Positions 9,540 through 21,610 of a DNA stretch of 64,000 nucleotides are shown in pieces. The stretch is from Tolypocladium sp. Sup5 PDA-1. Lineage: Eukaryota; Ascomycota; Sordariomycetes; Hypocreales; Ophiocordycipitaceae. Where the stretch lies: assembly GCA_000750105.3 (NCBI GenBank), contig JPHH03000073.1:1-64000 (forward strand), written 5' to 3'. The notes beneath the pieces are model-generated. The model saw only the letters and a list, made by a program, of their open reading frames with translations. It ran no database searches and was not told the DNA's origin. How positions within the stretch are numbered: the first letter of the stretch is position 1; each line of letters opens with the position of its first letter. The position numbers and the translations under genes are program-made.

Positions 9540-10729
9540 TCAGGCGATCTCGACGCAAACCTTGCCGAAATGGTTCCCAGACCACTGGTATTCATATGCT
9601 TCCTTGAGCTCCTCCAGCTTGAAAATCCTACTATCCACTACAGGACGTAGCTTGTCATGATTCGCTTCTATGGTGCGGCACATGTCCTCCATCTGAGTCC
9701 TGCTGCCAACCAAGATCCCTCTAGCCGTGCATAAGTTGGCCAGACAGTCAAGGAATCCCGGTTCGCCTCCATGTTTGTCTTGGCCGCCCAAAAATCCAAC
9801 AATGGTGATTATACCACTGATTTTGATGGCTTTGAGACTCTGGGTCATCGACGTGGGCCCAGCAACCTCAATGATATGGTCGACGCCGATACCCATGGTG
9901 ATCTTCTTGGCTTCAGTGCCCCATTCGGTGTTTTCTTTGTAATTGATGACAAAGTCTGCACCAAGCTTTCTAAGAAACTCGGCCTTTTCGTTCGAACCCG
10001 TCGTTGCAATAACTCTAGCGCCAGCCGTCTTTGCGAACTGTAGAGCAAAGATACTCACGCCGCCGGTGCCTTGCGTAAGTATCCACTGACCAGGAGCCAC
10101 CTGGTTGTCCGCGAGACCATAGAGCGCATTCCATGCCGTCAAACCAGCACAAGGTAGCGCCGCGGCTTCAATTGCGGTCAAACCTTTGGGCATATGCACA
10201 AGTCCCTGCTCATCGAAAGCACCGACGGAGCGCATTGTTCCGTGAAGATCACCGCCGAGACAAGAACGGACTTCGGCTGCAGCTAAGGGGCCGCAAACGT
10301 GTTTCTGATTGAAGAGTGTTACGACTTTATCACCGACTTTAAATCGAGTGACTTGTTTGCCAATAGCGACAACGGTACCGGCACCATCAGATCCCGGAAC
10401 GACATCGGGAATCGTCTTGACGGGGTACTCGCCAAGAGAAATAATGAGGTCGCGGTACTTTGAAGGGTAAGTGCTTGTGAAGTTAATACCTAAATTTCAG
10501 GTGCTCGCTCACATTAATAGATGCTGCGTGGACTGTAAAGCGCTGTGTTAGCTTCTGTAGGCCGATAATTAATATGTTGGGCCTGGAGGTGCGCACGATT
10601 AACAAGAACCTGGCAGTCACCCAGCGGAGGCACAGGCTGCTCCGAGAACTTGAGGGTATGGAAGCCATGCTTGTCGTCTCCGGTAGTGACATTCCACTGT
10701 TTAGTTCTCGCTGAGACGTCTTGTAACAT
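9540..10729 (-). CDS. Medium-chain (zinc-type alcohol/quinone) dehydrogenase, ToxD-like position
   Basis: Spliced from three exons (10729-10597, 10532-10513, 10457-9540), with introns of 64 and 55 nt, to give 356 residues in frame. The small middle exon restores the conserved 'LHAASINYRDLI' segment. The family is MDR oxidoreductase with a GroES-like N-terminal domain and a Rossmann NADPH-binding domain ('TQGTGGVSIFALQFAK'). It resembles the uncharacterised S. pombe zinc-type ADH-like proteins, and classical structural-zinc cysteines are not evident. The in-frame ATG at 10729 gives a normal N terminus; longer upstream extensions look like leader sequence. A TGACGTGA motif lies 250 bp upstream (10978-10985), which argues that it belongs to the biosynthetic cluster as an alkyl or carbonyl reductase. 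Its 3' end converges on FET3, 53 bp away. Confidence 0.85.
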
Positions 10730-11546
10730 GACTTGTATGAACGGAAGAACCCCGTGGTTTACAGTCAATATCGTCGTTCGGGCCAGTGACACAGACACCA
10801 GGTAAAAGAGGCCAATACACAAAAGTTTGCAAGGGGGAGCAAGAAAGTCGAACACTCGTGGTTAAAATGCAACTACAGCACCGCGTGATGAAGGCCCACG
10901 GTGGCTCATAAGCATGATTATGCGCGTCTCCTAATCGCTGACGCCCCCATAACTACATGCGTGGATGACGGCTTGGATGACGTGACACGCAATAAAGCTT
11001 GATAGTGCCTACCAGTATGTCCTACCCTTGTAACCCATTATAGTACAGTACTGGAGCGCCCAAGTACTGGTTCTTGGGTCAGATGTAAGAATATGTCTCC
11101 ACAATCGGGCAGGACGGCCTCCAAGGACTCCAATACAACCGTACGAACCGCGCTGGCGAGGGGCGTGTGCTTGGTGGTGACCGGCACTGCTCGATTCAGG
11201 GAAAAGAGCAAATTGCCTTTTCGAGGAATATGCCGCCGCGATTTGTCGCGCCTCCGAGGTTTACCGGCAAGGGCTGACGGGTTCCATCCTTAAGGAGACG
11301 CAAGACTGTTGGAACACGTTAATGTCGATGCGGAGATGAGTCTTTCAGAGCACGAGTCTGGTAAACCAGTCCCGTGTAAAGTAGCACTCTCTAGCTCCAT
11401 GTCCCGGCCATGTTGTCACGTCAAGCTTCATAATGGAATGGACCCCAATGTATTTTGATACCAGTCGAATATACAAGTGTTTTTGAAGTCATGGACAAAT
11501 TTCCATCGCAAATATGAATCTATATTGCTACTCAATCAGTGTGCAC
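10730..11546. promoter_or_regulatory. ADH promoter region and FAS alpha 3' flank
   Basis: There is no convincing gene here; a 66-codon open frame at 11093-11293 has no family resemblance. Exact copies of an 8-bp palindrome-like element occur at 10978-10985 (TGACGTGA) and 11416-11423 (TCACGTCA, opposite strand). The element matches the motif I recall as the 'Api-box' bound by the ankyrin regulator of the apicidin F cluster. The first copy is well placed for the dehydrogenase gene. Confidence 0.5.
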
Positions 11547-14500
11547 TCACGGGTCCAGCAATGCCCTCATCTCATCCTCAACGGGATAAGGGGGCTTGTC
11601 CTTGATGCATGCTGACACCATGTTATCGTACATCATGGCTTCCGAGTACGCCCGGCACGAACGTTGAAACCTCGAGTCTCTTCTAGCGGTGTACTCTTGG
11701 TATCGTTCCTTTGTAACGGTGGCGAACAAGTACCGTGGGTGAACAAGAATTGACTGGGAGCCCTTCTGACCAAAGCCAAATGACGTGACGGAACAAGCCT
11801 TTATGCTGGCACTGCTGAGTAGTTGCATCGTAGTGTTGGGGAAGAACAATTGCTGATGCTCTCGCAGTTTGCCGTCTACGTTGTCGGCATTCCTGTTTCC
11901 GGGCACCAGACCCGAGTCCATCATTTGAAGACACCCGTTTATCATCCAGGCACCAGCGGCCCCTTTAGAGTGTCCAGTGAGCCACTTCTGGCATACGCAT
12001 GGAAGGAGATTGCCATCTTGGCGACCGAGATGCCGCATTTGGGACTGAATTACCAGCGGCTCGTTCAAGTCGTTCTTGACCGTGGACGTCCCATGGAGGG
12101 AAGCAACAGATATGTCGTCAATGCCTAGGCCCCAGGTTGCCAGGCACCCTCGGATAGGTGATATACGCTGCTTCTCTCCGTCCCTCCAGAACTCATTTCC
12201 AAGGTTGAAGGCAGCATCGGCTTCCTGGCGTCTTGCTTGTTCATAGATTGCGTCAACGCGCCGTTTTCTGCACATCTGTAGATCGTCCTCTCTTTCAAGA
12301 TTCATCCTAGACAGCTTCAAGACGCTCATCTCCTCTTCCAGTTGCTCAAGGCTCTCTTTAGCGAACTCAGCAATCTGCTGGCGCCTCTTGGTCAGCATCC
12401 TGCGGCGACGGTGAATATCCAAGAGCGGCCAGGGAACCGTGTTCTTGTAATGCGAGGACTCCCCCATAATAGATGGCTCGCGAGCATTTGTCAACACACC
12501 CTTGCCAGGGGCAGGTACGGATCGGCCGGCCTTGTCCGCCGACATGTTGGTGTATGCCACAATCCCATATATGGGCAGGCCCATCTGGAGTGCCAGCTCT
12601 GCCGACGTCAATATTTGAACGCCGCAGCCCTGCGCCTCGACAAACCCGTTCCTGGACGAGGCAGTCGGTCGAGACATTTCTGCCGGGCTCCTCCCGGAGG
12701 CGTACTCGATGTCTGTGTCGCATGTAGCCTTCATGTTACCAAACTCATACGATACGTCCTCGACAAAGTCTTCCACTCCGCCAACCAGGACCACCTTTGC
12801 CTTCTTCGCCACGATTAGGTCGCACCCAGTATCCAGGGACTCCAACGATGTGGCACATGCTCCGACGGGTGTTCTAATAGGCCCAGCGGAAGAGGTGAGT
12901 AGCATATTGATCCACGCCCCGATCGTATTCACAAATGTTTCCTGGAGAATGTCCGACTTGACCTGCTTGTCAATATATCTTTCCCGGTGCATCTTCCTCA
13001 ACGATGAAAGCCCGCCCATGCTGGACCCTATGCAGGTACCTAGCTCCGAGACGTGGATGTATTTGTACCATTCGTATGGATCAGTGACTCCTGAGCACAA
13101 GAACGCTTCCACGGTGCATGTAAGCGAGAAGAGGGTCACCGGATCAACTTGCTCGATGATGTCGTCACTAATTCCGTACCGCTTGGGCGACCAGCCGGTG
13201 GGAATCTGACCTGCCACCGTACGGTTGAAACGCGAGGAGCGAGGCACCATGATGGCAGCTCCGGCCTTTAGCTGGACAAGACAGCTACCAGATGCGTCCT
13301 TGGTAACCAGTGCCTTGTCGCCGTGCTTTCGCTGCAGAGCTTCAGCAGCTTCGGACGTTGATTCGAAGGGCGGCAGATCCCGTTGCAAAACGACTTCCTG
13401 AACCGACTCCTTGTTGTTGGGATCATAGTTGCCGTCGCAGATATCAGGTTCTATTTCACGTATACCTGTATGCTCAAGGACCGCAGACATGTATTTCGCA
13501 TGTACATCGGCCTCGTCAACGGGCACCATGGTCTTGGAATCAACCCATCCAGAATACTGTGAGCCGTCTTTGGTAACTCCGGAGTGGTGTTTGATGAGGC
13601 CCATTATCCAGGCCATCTCAATACACCCCTCCAGGGATAGTCGTCCATTAGTTTCCATCTCCCAGCGGGTTCGGCTGTTGCCGTGTGGCCCTATTTCTGA
13701 AAATCCCGTGATGACAACAACGCGACCTAGGTCCACCATGCCTTCAAGCGATGTGGCTATTGGTGCAATATCCCTATCGTAGTTGGGTAGACTTGGGAAT
13801 GGAAGCCGGATGTTGGCCCTGGCGGATACCGCCTTGACTGTAGCAGTCTGTTTTGTGTTGGTATTGCGTCCTGAGACGATGGCAGCGTCCCGAAGTCGTT
13901 CCTCTCTAACTGCTCGCTGCATGACTGCGTACTCACGAAGCAATCCCCGAGCGCTCGTCAGTTTCTGCTTGAGGCCTTTGAGCTTGCTCATACCTCCACC
14001 AAGATCCGCCATCAGGGGCGCGAGCTGGCATTCTGCATTCATGCTCCCCCCCAGGAGAGTGACAATCTTGGCTGCCATCTCGGGCGCGCTGAATGTTTTC
14101 ACTCCCATGTTTTCCACCGCCTGGGCCACAATATCATTGTCGTCCATGAGGCCTGTGCCGCGTGTCCATCCAATGATGACCCCGATGAGAGAAAGGTATT
14201 CAGCCCATGACTCCGAAGTCCATTTGGCAAGCAACGCCTCGAGCGACCTCTTGGACTCAGGGTATAGACCATCATTCCCCATTAGTCCATGGTTAGGCGA
14301 CAGTGGAAGCAGGACGGTAGCGGGTCTTGTAAGGATGCCCCTGGACCTCTTGCTGCGAGCAACGGCGCCGAGCATCCGGAGCAAGTTTGTGAGCATGAGG
14401 CGGTGCGCAATTTCTGACCTAGAGTCCAGATTCTCGAGATCTCTCCCGTTCTCTGACACTGCGGCGAAGGGAATGATGCAATCGAGATCCCATCCCGGGT

Positions 14501-16681
14501 CGTCCGTGATCCACTGCACGAGATTCCCGACATCCTGCTGGCTTCCCTGGTTGAAGGGAACCACGCGCAAAACAGATCCCTTTGCCCCACACTTGGCGTA
14601 GATGCTCTGATACATCTGTGTTGTCCCCATCGAGTAGCTGCTCGTCGTGACGGTGACCCTCGCTCCGCCTGACAAGAGATTGCGGAGGATGTGGATGCCA
14701 ATAGAGTCCCTTCCCGCGCCAGTGAGCAGTACGTTTCTTCCAGTAAATCCAAAGCCCGAGTCTTTTGCAATCTCGAGGTCCCGGGCGTAGGCAACACTCA
14801 GTTTATGCGAGAAAGTAACAGCACCGCCATGGAATTCGCCAATCGGGAAGGCCACGCTGGAGGCTTCTGTCCTGTCGTTCACCGCCGTCTGTCTCGTCGC
14901 TTTCCGGTGCCTTTTGCTCCGAGTGATTTCTGATGCCACTATTTTTCCGTTCTCATCCACGGTCGTCAAAGGAGCCATGTCCGGACACCGGTCGACGAAC
15001 ACTGGTTCCCTATCCTTGGAAGCGAGGCATGTCTGGTAAAGAAACCAAATCGCCTGGACCAAACGCTTGCTCTCTGGACCTTGTGATTCCGCCTGGGATT
15101 GAAGATACTTGAGCTGCGCGATGGAGCGGTCACAGGCTCGGTTGACAATGCTGGTCGACAGCTGGTCGATCCGCTCGGCATGCTCCGGCTTGGTATTCCT
15201 GCATAGGGCGAAGAAGCTCGCTATGTCTTGCGAACACCAGTTCCAATAGGAGTCGTATACTCGTTGTTTCTTAACGTCAAACCTTGGTATGATGCCGCTG
15301 GCGTAGTCGTCCCCATGTTCGGTGACCCAGAGATCCAATAGGTCTGTTGACGAAGGGCTGTCTTTCGCTTTATTCTCAGGCGAGGTTGCGGGATCCGGCT
15401 CTTGCAAATGACCATTGAGTACCTCCACTACATTTTTGATCAGTGAGACGTTCTTTTCCTGCACGAATTGCAGTGCTTTGGCGTCCACAGCCACGGATCC
15501 AGAATTCGACGAGCCACTCCCTGAACTAAAAGGCAGAGGCAACTTCTCTTGCTGAAAATATGTTGTAGCAACCTCAGTTAGAAACGTTTCTGCGTCATTG
15601 GCTGCAGCAATGCGAGCGGCGGGCTGTTTTGTGACCGCGACAAGTAGCACAGCATCTTGCCGCATAGGACCCAGGCCCCATTTGTCCTCCAAGAATTGGC
15701 GAATTTTCGTTTGCCCGTAGTCGCCTGGAAGCTTTAACGATATCATTCTGGCAGCAAGTGAGGCTGTTGATTTGCCCAGTCGTCCGTCATGGCCGGCCTT
15801 GAAGGCCTGGGATAGGTCATCCAATGATTCATCCTCCGCCCTCTCCGGCACGCGACCCGGAAACTCTGCGTGAAGGTCTCCCACAATCTCGTTTGAAAGA
15901 GTAGACCGTCCCGCGACGAGGTTGTTGATACTCTTGTCCAATTGTACCTCATCAGGGCTCTTTTTTAGTTTCGTGGCTACGATTGTTTGCACGATCGCGG
16001 ATGTCAGGACAGGGACATCTTCCAGCGCAGCAACCGGACCGGTGAGGCCTGGTCGTGTAGGACTGTTGGTTGGCTGCGGTTGTTGTAATGATGTGAGAGT
16101 CTCGGAGTTGGTTGGGGAAGACACTTCTTGGGGCGATTGTGAAATGGGCTGCGTAGGCCTTGTCGGTGCTCCCTTTGTTTCGTCCTCAGCTAGACCACCA
16201 CTTTTTTGGTAGTATATTTCTGCTAAACCACCTTGCGGCCCTAGAAATCGTCGTCTCATATTTTGAGATTCGTCTTTCGCGGCAAACTTTTGGCCCCAGG
16301 TTCGTCTCATCATATTCGTGAGAGTGTTTGACGGTCCGACCTCCACCACTTGCTCGGCTTGGACATCTCCAAGAATGGCATCTTGCGTCTCGATCCTATA
16401 AGGATCCTCAATGTGTTTAGTAAAGATTGCTGAAACATTTCAAGGGATGACTGAAGAACAATCTGATACGTGGCATATTATGATTCACGTTGAGGAAGAT
16501 GACAGGGTGAATTTACCAGGGAAGATGTACTTACCATCTAACAGGATACGCAAACTGATGACTACGTGGAATTGTCAGCTGCCATGCTACGTAGCGTAAA
16601 ATAATGGCTTTGCGCAGGAACGTACGCTAACAACTCTATAAGAAGAGTATGCGTGAGCTCCTTCTCTATGTCGGGATGCAT
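11547..16681 (-). CDS. Fatty acid synthase alpha subunit, secondary-metabolism type (ToxH/Aps5-like)
   Basis: Three exons (16681-16626, 16561-16535, 16395-11547; introns 64 and 139 nt) give 1,643 residues. The two tiny 5' exons restore the conserved fungal alpha-subunit N terminus ('MHPDIEKELTHTLLIELLA', then 'HQFAYPVRW'). Order: N-terminal segment; Pro/Ser/Gln-rich linker; acyl carrier protein with the phosphopantetheine serine at about S192 (GRSTLSNEI); ketoreductase with a GAGRDSIG nucleotide motif; ketosynthase with active-site cysteine near C1208 (PVGACATS) and the downstream HGTST and GHSKGAAGAW histidine boxes. The protein stops just after the ketosynthase, so the C-terminal phosphopantetheinyl-transferase domain of about 1,850-residue housekeeping alpha subunits is missing. 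No beta subunit is in the window. Proposed role: building the C10 side chain of the 2-amino-8-oxodecanoate-type residue. A GTGAGT sits at the stop codon, so a further exon cannot be fully excluded. Confidence 0.92.
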
Positions 16682-17157
16682 GATTGCCGGAGCTGTTGTT
16701 CTACCAATGGTGCCCAAGGCGCAACGAGGAAGAGAAAAGGCCGATACGTTACAGGATCGATTCGATGATCACTTTCCCAATATTCAACTCTGTAGAAATA
16801 GAGCAAAGTGAAGTCTCTGTTGTCAATTCAGACGTGGCATTTTGTCGGCCAGTCTCTGGATATTGGAAACATGGACTGGCCCACCCACAATTCTGGCAGT
16901 TGTGTCTGGCATGACGGACAAGAACCCCACTGTAAGGTAAGCACCCAGAAATTGAATCGTAACGTAACGTCTAATCTGACGAGATATATTCGTACTCGAG
17001 CTTGCTTAGGTCATAACAGCGGCATAAAACATGAAGCTATGTACAGGCCTTTGGTTGCAGCCGCTGGCAGATGGCTGCAGGATTTATTGTTCCACGGGGC
17101 AACAGAACGCTTCGCAAATCGCCGAGCAGCATTGAACGTGCGGCCTTTGACCACATC
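16682..17157. promoter_or_regulatory. Divergent promoter, FAS alpha / P450-1
   Basis: A 476-bp region shared by the FAS alpha gene (minus) and the first P450 gene (plus). Head-to-head placement suggests co-regulation. I found no exact TGACGTGA here; the closest is AGACGTGG near 16840. No gene is present. Confidence 0.5.
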
Positions 17158-19052
17158 ATGGACGCGTATTTACTATCCAACATCGGGCCCCTTGCTGGGG
17201 CAGGCAAGGCCCTCCAGGCTTCCGCCTTGGTACTCGGTACTGTTACGGTAAGTCCAATTTTCAGGATGTTTTAAACCTGCATGCAATGTACCTAGTCTAA
17301 CACTGGTAATTGATGCCCTTTCATCCAGGTGTGGATCTTGAGTTTGGCAGTCTATCGTCTCTTCTTCCACCCATTGCGATCGCAACCTGGACCTATCCTA
17401 GCCAAGGTCACCAGCCTCTACAACACCTTTCATATTGTGAGAAGGGACGAGGCTCGGAACCTGCACAATCTTCATGAGAAATATGGATCTGTGGTCAGAT
17501 ATGGTCCCAACCACATCAGCATCCGATCGCCCGACGGGGTCAGAATGCTCTATACAAACAGCACACATACGAGGAAGGCGGACTCGTACCTCGCATTCCC
17601 TCGCAATCCTGACAAAGCCAGCCTATTCTCTGCCATCAACAAACAGGCACATGCTCGTAAGCGACGTATTCTGCGTCATGGATTTTCAGACTCAGCTATC
17701 AGAGATGCCGAAGCCACCGTCAAAAAGCACGTTGCTATGCTTTGCCGGTGTCTGGAGCTCTTGCCAGACGACGACGGCGAAGGACACTCGGTCAAGGGCA
17801 GAGATTCCCTTGTGGCTCGGGGAGGATGGAGCACTCCAAAAAACTACTCGACCTGGATCAACCGCTACTCATTCGATCTGTCCAGCGAACTGTCCTTGTC
17901 TAGATCATTTGACATGATGGGATCAGCCACAAACAGGCATACTGTCGATGTTATTCACGATAACATGTGGGCTGAGAACGTGGTACGTACCTGCAGTCAC
18001 ATCTTCGCAGAAATTTCCATCTTGTACTTCTTTGGGTTCATGCATTAGCTCATATTTCCCCTTGCATCTCTAGACCGGATCTGCCATCAACCTTCTTCAC
18101 AAGTGGGGACTTCGATGGCCGCTGCTGTCTCGGTGGGTTCCTTCCACTCAGCCTTTCGACGATTTTGTTGAACAGAGCGCCAAGGTCCGTGTCCACGAGA
18201 TAGCAGAAAACTCAGACAAGGACAAGAAGGACTTTATGCTCTGGTTGACCAACCCGATCGATACCGAAGACGTCGACTTATTCCCCATGGAGGAGCTGAA
18301 GGAAGAAGTTATCTTATTGATCACCGCTGGTATAAACCTCCTGCTTTCGCATATAAACAAACCTCAGTTTCTAAGCGAATATAGGCGGCGACACATCCTC
18401 TACAACAATTTCTGCGGCAATGTACTACCTTCTTCACGACGAAACTAAGCTCAAGAGAGTCACAGAAGAAGTTCGCCGCGTCTTCTCCAGCGAGGAGCAA
18501 ATCTCCTTCAGCAGAGGTTCTTCATCATGTCCCTACCTCCGCGCCTGCATCGACGAGGCCTTACGAATGGCTCCCCCCGCTGGATCTGTTCTCCGTCGCC
18601 AGGTTGAGCCCGGCGGAGTAGTCATCAATGACTTTATGTACCCCCCGGGCACGAACATTGGGGTTCCTGTGTTTGCTCTGCAACATGATTGTCTCTATTT
18701 CCCCGATCCATTCAAGTACCAGCCCGAGCGATGGATACACGGTGAGACGCTCACCGATGGCACAATCGTGACCCCTGAATTCGTCAAGCGCGCCAACAGT
18801 GCCTTCCTACCATTCAGCGCTGGCACCAGGAGCTGCATTGGCAAGCCCTTGGCCTACATGCAGATGCAGATCTTGTACGCGACGCTGCTGTACAAATATG
18901 ATTTCCGATTGTGTCAGGAGAGGTGGGTGAATGGAACGAGGCGCGGGACGGGGCCGGATCCGACGGAAGAGTACGAGCTGTTGGACATCTTCACATCGTG
19001 GAAGGATGGGCCTCTGATTGAGGTCAAGCCAAGAGCTCAAACAGGAAAATAA
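17158..19052 (+). CDS. Cytochrome P450 monooxygenase 1 of the cluster
   Basis: Four exons (17158-17247, 17329-17982, 18074-18329, 18385-19052) close in frame to 555 residues. An N-terminal membrane anchor is followed by a proline-rich hinge (FFHPLRSQPGP). The I-helix oxygen-binding motif AGGDTSS is formed across the last intron, ExxR (EALR) lies near residue 390, and the heme loop FSAGTRSCIG has its cysteine near residue 484. It is an ER-bound fungal P450 of the group common in trichothecene-like and cyclic-tetrapeptide clusters. In this pathway P450s are expected to oxidise the C10 acyl chain (C8 ketone, epoxide, or alpha position), but which step this enzyme performs cannot be read from sequence. 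The ATG at 17158 is chosen over 17071 because it starts just before the membrane anchor. Confidence 0.9.
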
Positions 19053-20154
19053 TGGTTGGATAATTTTCTTTACATGTTGGACGCATGTGTCGCAGTCAGG
19101 GTTGATCCCGACGGGCAACATGGATACTTCATTCTCAATCATTGATCATTGCACGGAATACGTCATGGACCTCGACTATCATGTTATATCTTTTTCATAT
19201 GCCTCTCTATACAAGCTACATAACATGGAGGAATATTACCAAGGCAATTCCGCGACGTTTACCTGCTCCTTGCCCTGATATACTTTAGTGATGGAGTGTT
19301 TATTGTATTTCTAGTCACCAGCAGTTTATAGTGTGGTTTCATCCTCGTGCATTTGATGCTAGGTAACCCGATTATGTGTAGGGCACTCATAGTACACTCA
19401 AGTTCCTTTCTTCTTCTTTCATTTCTTTCCCTAGTTATTGACGAGATTCATGGTAACTGATTATAATGTACAGTGACTCGACAAAAATTTCGAAGCACGC
19501 GGGGCAGATCAACACGCGAAAGTGCTTCGAAATTTTTGCAACCCCACTGTACGTCGTAGGGCCTTGCATACCTCGTTGCAAGGACCCGAGAGGTTGTCCC
19601 GGTTTTGTGGGTTGAAACTTGCATGCATGCTTACCAAATGCTTTCGATTATGATGATGCTATTTCTTACGTCAGGAGATTGATTGCTTATACCCGCAATC
19701 GAATGATTCGCGGAGATTCGCTAGAGCTTAGCAGCAATGCTTACGGAATAATTCATGCACGAGTATGTGCGTCCACCACATTTCCTAAGCAATTGCTTGT
19801 ATCTCTCCCATACCCTCATCTAAGAAAACAGCTTGGATTTACACTCTATTGATGCAAGCACCAATGTGGCAAACTGGATGATTTACGCGAGAATTGCACC
19901 ATTGTTTCATGTTGCCTGTGACACTCCGTAGCTCCATTCTAATGCTTTTGAACTCGCTACTATCTCTATCTCTGAATCACTTCTGGGTACCATTGCAGGA
20001 GCAGGTCGGAATACTCACGAGGAAGTGCCGGGAGCCTCAGTCTGGTCCTAAATTTGAGCAACATGAAGATTCCACCACCAAGTTCAGATTACAGCATGTC
20101 AGCCCCGTCCTTTACGCTGCATTCTTTTTTCCCTTTTTCATTGCCCCTTTTTAG
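19053..20154. other. Gene-free interval with a small foldback element
   Basis: No gene was recognised. Besides the miniature transposon-like element at 19469-19551 there is one near-match (TTACGTCA, 19666-19673) to the TGACGTGA regulatory motif, upstream of the aminotransferase. Part of this interval, around 20062-20150, may hold the unassigned first exon of the aminotransferase. Confidence 0.4.
19469..19551. mobile_element. Tc1/mariner-type MITE or solo foldback element (83 bp with TA duplication)
   Basis: Flanking TA dinucleotides (19469-19470 and 19550-19551) bound an element that begins CAGTG and ends CACTG. Inside is a perfect 17-bp inverted repeat, CAAAAATTTCGAAGCAC at 19482-19498 and its complement at 19522-19538, around a 23-nt loop. 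TA target duplication with CAGT-type ends is characteristic of Tc1/mariner elements. No transposase is encoded, so this would be a non-autonomous miniature element. Confidence 0.7.
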
Positions 20155-21610
20155 CCTTCAAGTGTAGCTGCTAATGCAGCGTTTGTAGAATGGGAGGCCT
20201 ATTCTAGCAAGAAGAATCTTGGTAGGCTCGCCCTGCACTTTTGATGTGTTCTTCGCACATCACATTGCGATTCATATTTTCCCCTCCCTTTCCTATCAAC
20301 TACTAAGTCTAACAAGCATCCAACCCCAATAGTGGCTGGCCATGTCGAATGCATGTACTCGTCTCAAACAGGGTGTTGGTCTGAACCTCAATTCGTGGAG
20401 AGTCCATTCCTCCAGGTTCATGGCCTGGCATCCGGGCTTCACTATGGTACGTAAAATCTGTTTCATAAAATATCCGAGTCTAGGGTTGCTTGGGGTTATC
20501 TGACCTTGCCCAGGCCAGCAGGTTTACGAAGGCCTTCAAGGTGAGCGCCCCCCGCTCGGCTACTGTCATATTGAGCCATCGAGCTACGCTTCCATCTTTT
20601 TAATATGGCCCCCATGGCACTTCTATAATGTTTACCCCTGATAGCATATAGAACGGCTGTCAACGACATCTTGATCTTTCGACCGGGATGCAATGCCGCC
20701 CGAATGGCCCGTTCTGCTTCTGCCGTCTCCATGCCGGCAGTTCCTGAACCCCTCTTTTCCAAGTCGGTCCATATGGCTGTAGCCTTGAATGCTCAGTATA
20801 TCCCGCCCCATGAGTTTGCTGGTAGTCTTTACATCCGGCCATTTCAGTTCGGCTCAAGCTGTCAAATCGGGTTGGAGCCACCCGACGAGTTCATGTTCTG
20901 TGTCTTCGTGCAGCCCCATATTGCCTTTCATGGGCATGGAGCGCTGAGAGCTCTCGTGGCGGAGAATTTCGACCGAGCGGCAACTAGAGGAACGGGCAAC
21001 GTCAAGGTAGGCGGCAACTATGCCCCTGTGATTCGATGGTCGCAGGCAGCGAAAAAGCAGGATAACGGGGACTGGGGCGTGCTGTTGCACGTCGACAGTA
21101 AGACACAGACTTGCATCGACGAGTTCAGCACGTCGGCGTTTATTGGAATAATCTATCCAAAAGATAGTAAAGGAGTGGAGGCAACTCCAACAGTGGTGTT
21201 GGCGGACAGTCCCGCGGCCATCAAGAGTATCACTTCCGATTCTGTCGCTCAGCTGGCAACATCGTTTGGATGGAACGTTGAGAAGCGGACGGTGAGTTGA
21301 GAGCCTCCGTTATGCACTTCATTTCTAATTGTCTGGGTTTCAACCACAGGTGAAGATTGATGAGCTCTCCAGCTTCACCGAGGTGCTTGCAGCGGGCACT
21401 GCGGCGGGGCTAGTACCCGCGTCCTGCATTCGTCACGAATCGACGGATAAAACTTTCGAGTTTCTGCCAGATGGACCTGGCTACCGGAAGCTTTGGGACA
21501 CTTTGAGGGGAATTCAGGCAGGCGAGGTTGAAGACACGTTTGGCTGGTGTGAAAAGTTGCGGTATGAAGAGTTTTGCAACTGGTCTCTCGAGCAATCATG
21601 TAGAACGTAA
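20155..21610 (+). CDS. Branched-chain-type aminotransferase, class IV PLP fold (ToxF/Aps4-like)
   Basis: Securely placed exons are 20333-20446, 20514-20540, 20645-21291 and 21350-21610, all in frame. A preceding exon probably ends at 20221; the start codon lies further upstream and is not settled, so the left boundary is only the start of the open stretch. Conserved features are LHYGQQVYEGLQ, the FRPGCNAARMARSA box, SLYIRP, the PLP lysine in VKVGGNYAP, and IDEFSTSAFIG (the family's ITExGTMNxF box). The 27-nt exon is needed to recover the YGQQ motif. Family members transaminate branched-chain 2-oxo acids. In HC-toxin and apicidin clusters a homologue is thought to aminate the long-chain 2-oxo acid destined for the fourth NRPS module, and the same role is inferred here. 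Confidence 0.85.

Noticed and set aside
11093..11293. 66-codon open frame upstream of the dehydrogenase
   Set aside because: No family resemblance, arginine-rich composition, and it lies in a promoter region.
11547..11549. GTGAGT at the FAS alpha stop as a donor to a phosphopantetheinyl-transferase exon
   Set aside because: The nearest acceptor would make a 31-nt intron, too short. The next several hundred bases in any frame show no GxGxDxE-type transferase motif, though this was judged by eye.
16347..16349. Start of FAS alpha at 16349
   Set aside because: This codon is GTG and lies inside a conserved segment; two upstream mini-exons beginning with ATG at 16681 restore the family N terminus in frame.
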